The notes below the pieces were generated by a model that made no database searches, was not told the origin of the DNA, and worked only from the letters and a program-made list of their open reading frames with translations. From Synergistaceae bacterium (GTDB taxonomy: Bacteria > Synergistota > Synergistia > Synergistales > Aminobacteriaceae): 60,590 bases of DNA. A program made the translations under genes and the position numbers. Shown here one piece after another: positions 59,563 through 60,590 of this stretch (its first letter is position 1; each line of letters starts with the position of its first letter). The DNA is taken from the NCBI GenBank assembly GCA_031277095.1, contig JAISLU010000100.1, positions 1-60,590 of the forward strand, in the 5' to 3' direction.

Positions 59563-60270
59563 ATGAAACTTTTGAACAGCAGGAAATGCAGATCTATAGG
59601 CGCTTGGGTTCTTTTCGGGATCATGGTTTTTATGACGATGACCGGCGGCTGTGGAGGAGGGGGTGGAGAAGGAAACGGCAGGCCCCCTTCTCCCGGCGAG
59701 AGAGAGCTGGTGATAGCGCCGTCAAGGCTTTCCTTAAAGGTCGGGGAGATGGGAACTCTCGTGGCCTACAATGTCAAAGGAGGCTTGGTCTGGCAATCGC
59801 AAAATGCCAACATCACAGTAAACCCCACGAATTTTACGACGGCCACGGTGGTGGCTCTGGCAGCGGGAGAAACGAACGTCGTCGCTTTCGACAGCAGCGG
59901 CGCTCGGGCAATGTGCCGCGTCACGGTAACGGAGGGGACAGCGTCGCCCATCCTCAATCTGACGATAACGCCCTCGGCCCTTTCCCTGAAAATCGGCGGA
60001 AGCGGAATGCTCCTGGCCGAAAATTACGCGGGTGATCTGACGTGGTTTTCCGATACCCCCAACGTCGCTTGGGTGGCGAAGAGCGGACCTGCAACGGCCC
60101 TGGTGACGTCGGCAGTGGCAGGAACGGCGACAATCACGGTTGTGGACGGCAGAGGCGCGGCAGCGACTTGCTCCGTGACGGTAACGGAGGAAAGCGGCAC
60201 GCTGAAAATCGAGCCCGCGGCCCTTTCGTTAAAGGCTGGAGAAACGGGTAGCAAACCGTATAGGCGTTGA
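59563..60270 (+). pseudogene. Ig-like (BIG2-type) repeat lipoprotein, cut short at its 3' end
   Basis: The frame begins with a signal peptide and a probable lipobox (MTGGC, then a Gly-rich stretch). Two full BIG2-like domains follow, each with a LxITPSALSLKxGxxGxL start and a CxVTVTE end (~48-125, 128-212). A third begins (LKIEPAALSLKAGETG) but after seven of its codons the sequence switches at about base 60246 into a transposase fragment, and the frame stops. The gene is therefore truncated by a rearrangement or by a chimeric assembly. Such proteins are surface adhesins or spacers. Confidence 0.75.
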
Positions 60271-60559
60271 AATACATGTATGTCATTTCCCACTAGGGAC
60301 ATCAAAATGGAATAAAATTGAGCATCGCCTTTTTTGTTACATAAGTAAACATTGGCAAGGCAAGCCGTTAATAGACGTTAAAACCGCAATAGATTTGATT
60401 GGATCAACTCGAACGGAAACAGGTCTTAAAGTGATTTGTGTTCGTGATGACACAGAATATGAACTTGCAAAAAAATTGTCAGATGAGGATTTTGAATCGA
60501 TAAAAATTGATCAAATTGCTCCGTTTGGCTGTTGGAACTATTGTTTAAAACCAGTGTAA
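60248..60559 (+). mobile_element. 3' fragment of an ISAzo13-family transposase gene
   Basis: A frame that the junction enters without its own start codes ~103 residues with clear transposase features: GVEIHVCHFPLGTSKWNKIE, HRLFCYISKHWQGKPL and, near the end, FGCWNYCLKPV before TAA at 60557-60559. These match the C-terminal end of ISAzo13-family DDE transposases. The N-terminal ~300 residues are absent, so this is a remnant. The 31 bases after the stop may hold the element's right end. Confidence 0.75.
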
Positions 60560-60590
60560 TTTTCGCAAGTTATTATTTAACAGTTCCTAA

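Noticed and set aside
1-60590. tRNA or rRNA genes
   Set aside because: No cloverleaf-like segments with a GTTCGA-type arm or rRNA-like stretches were noticed on either strand; a dedicated tRNA scan was not possible here.

Overview
The window reads as a piece of a Gram-negative-type (diderm) anaerobe, most likely a member of the Synergistota. The best pointers are a secreted protein ending in a Synergist-CTERM-like tail (Gly-Ser-Cys, hydrophobic helix, RRKK) at 44496-45575, LPS-export proteins (LptD- and LptC-like, 22789-25127), several outer-membrane lipoproteins, a TAXI-type TRAP receptor and a four-subunit 2-oxoacid:ferredoxin oxidoreductase. These sit beside genes usually associated with Firmicutes: xerC-hslV-hslU-codY and ctsR-clpC. 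The bulk is GC-rich. Both ends are AT-rich and carry repeats or an insertion-sequence remnant, so they may be contig edges or mobile-element scars. Taxonomy is inferred from gene content, not from a marker gene.

Region 1 (381-14722, all on the minus strand) is the most unusual part. From right to left it holds two LPP20/FlgP-like proteins, a FlgT-like protein, a small secreted protein and two CsgG/FlgO-like proteins. These run directly into a 1508-residue EssC-type ATPase with two FHA domains and three FtsK/SpoIIIE domains. After a 390-base regulatory gap come an EsaB/YukD ubiquitin-like protein, four WXG100 proteins and two proteins with WXG100-like heads and cysteine-peptidase-fold tails. 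This is a type VII (Ess-like) secretion locus joined to an outer-membrane lipoprotein/channel cassette in a two-membrane bacterium. EsaA, EssA and EssB are not recognisable. The hypothesis is that the CsgG/LPP20/FlgT-like proteins supply the outer-membrane passage.

Region 2 (14921-28532) holds an isochorismatase-like hydrolase, proB, an outer-membrane barrel, a HicBA toxin-antitoxin pair, two tandem LarA-family racemases with intact nickel-site residues, a bifunctional ManC, the envelope cluster with LptC- and LptD-like proteins, and a nitroreductase. Region 3 (28669-34855) is one leftward operon: NhaC antiporter, PorC-PorD-PorA-PorB, a remnant of an acyl-CoA dehydrogenase, and a member of the 4-hydroxyphenylacetate hydroxylase / 4-hydroxybutyryl-CoA dehydratase family. 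It looks like an amino-acid or organic-acid fermentation module coupled to sodium exchange.

Region 4 (35284-41698) is yicC, xerC, hslV, hslU, codY and an M20 amidohydrolase; a CodY-box-like site lies just before codY. Region 5 (41935-51967) has rplM-rpsI, nicotinate phosphoribosyltransferase, secG, the Synergist-CTERM protein, an orphan TAXI receptor, ctsR-clpC without mcsA/mcsB, a parvulin-like protein and a secreted protein. Region 6 (51960-60590) has ddl, a GDSL esterase, a metallo-beta-lactamase-fold hydrolase, a secreted alpha/beta hydrolase, uvrA, an 11-copy 7-bp repeat, and an Ig-like lipoprotein gene cut off by a fragment of an ISAzo13-family transposase. No rRNA, tRNA or CRISPR array was seen. 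A recurring oddity is short (7-15 bp) tandem duplications right beside gene ends.
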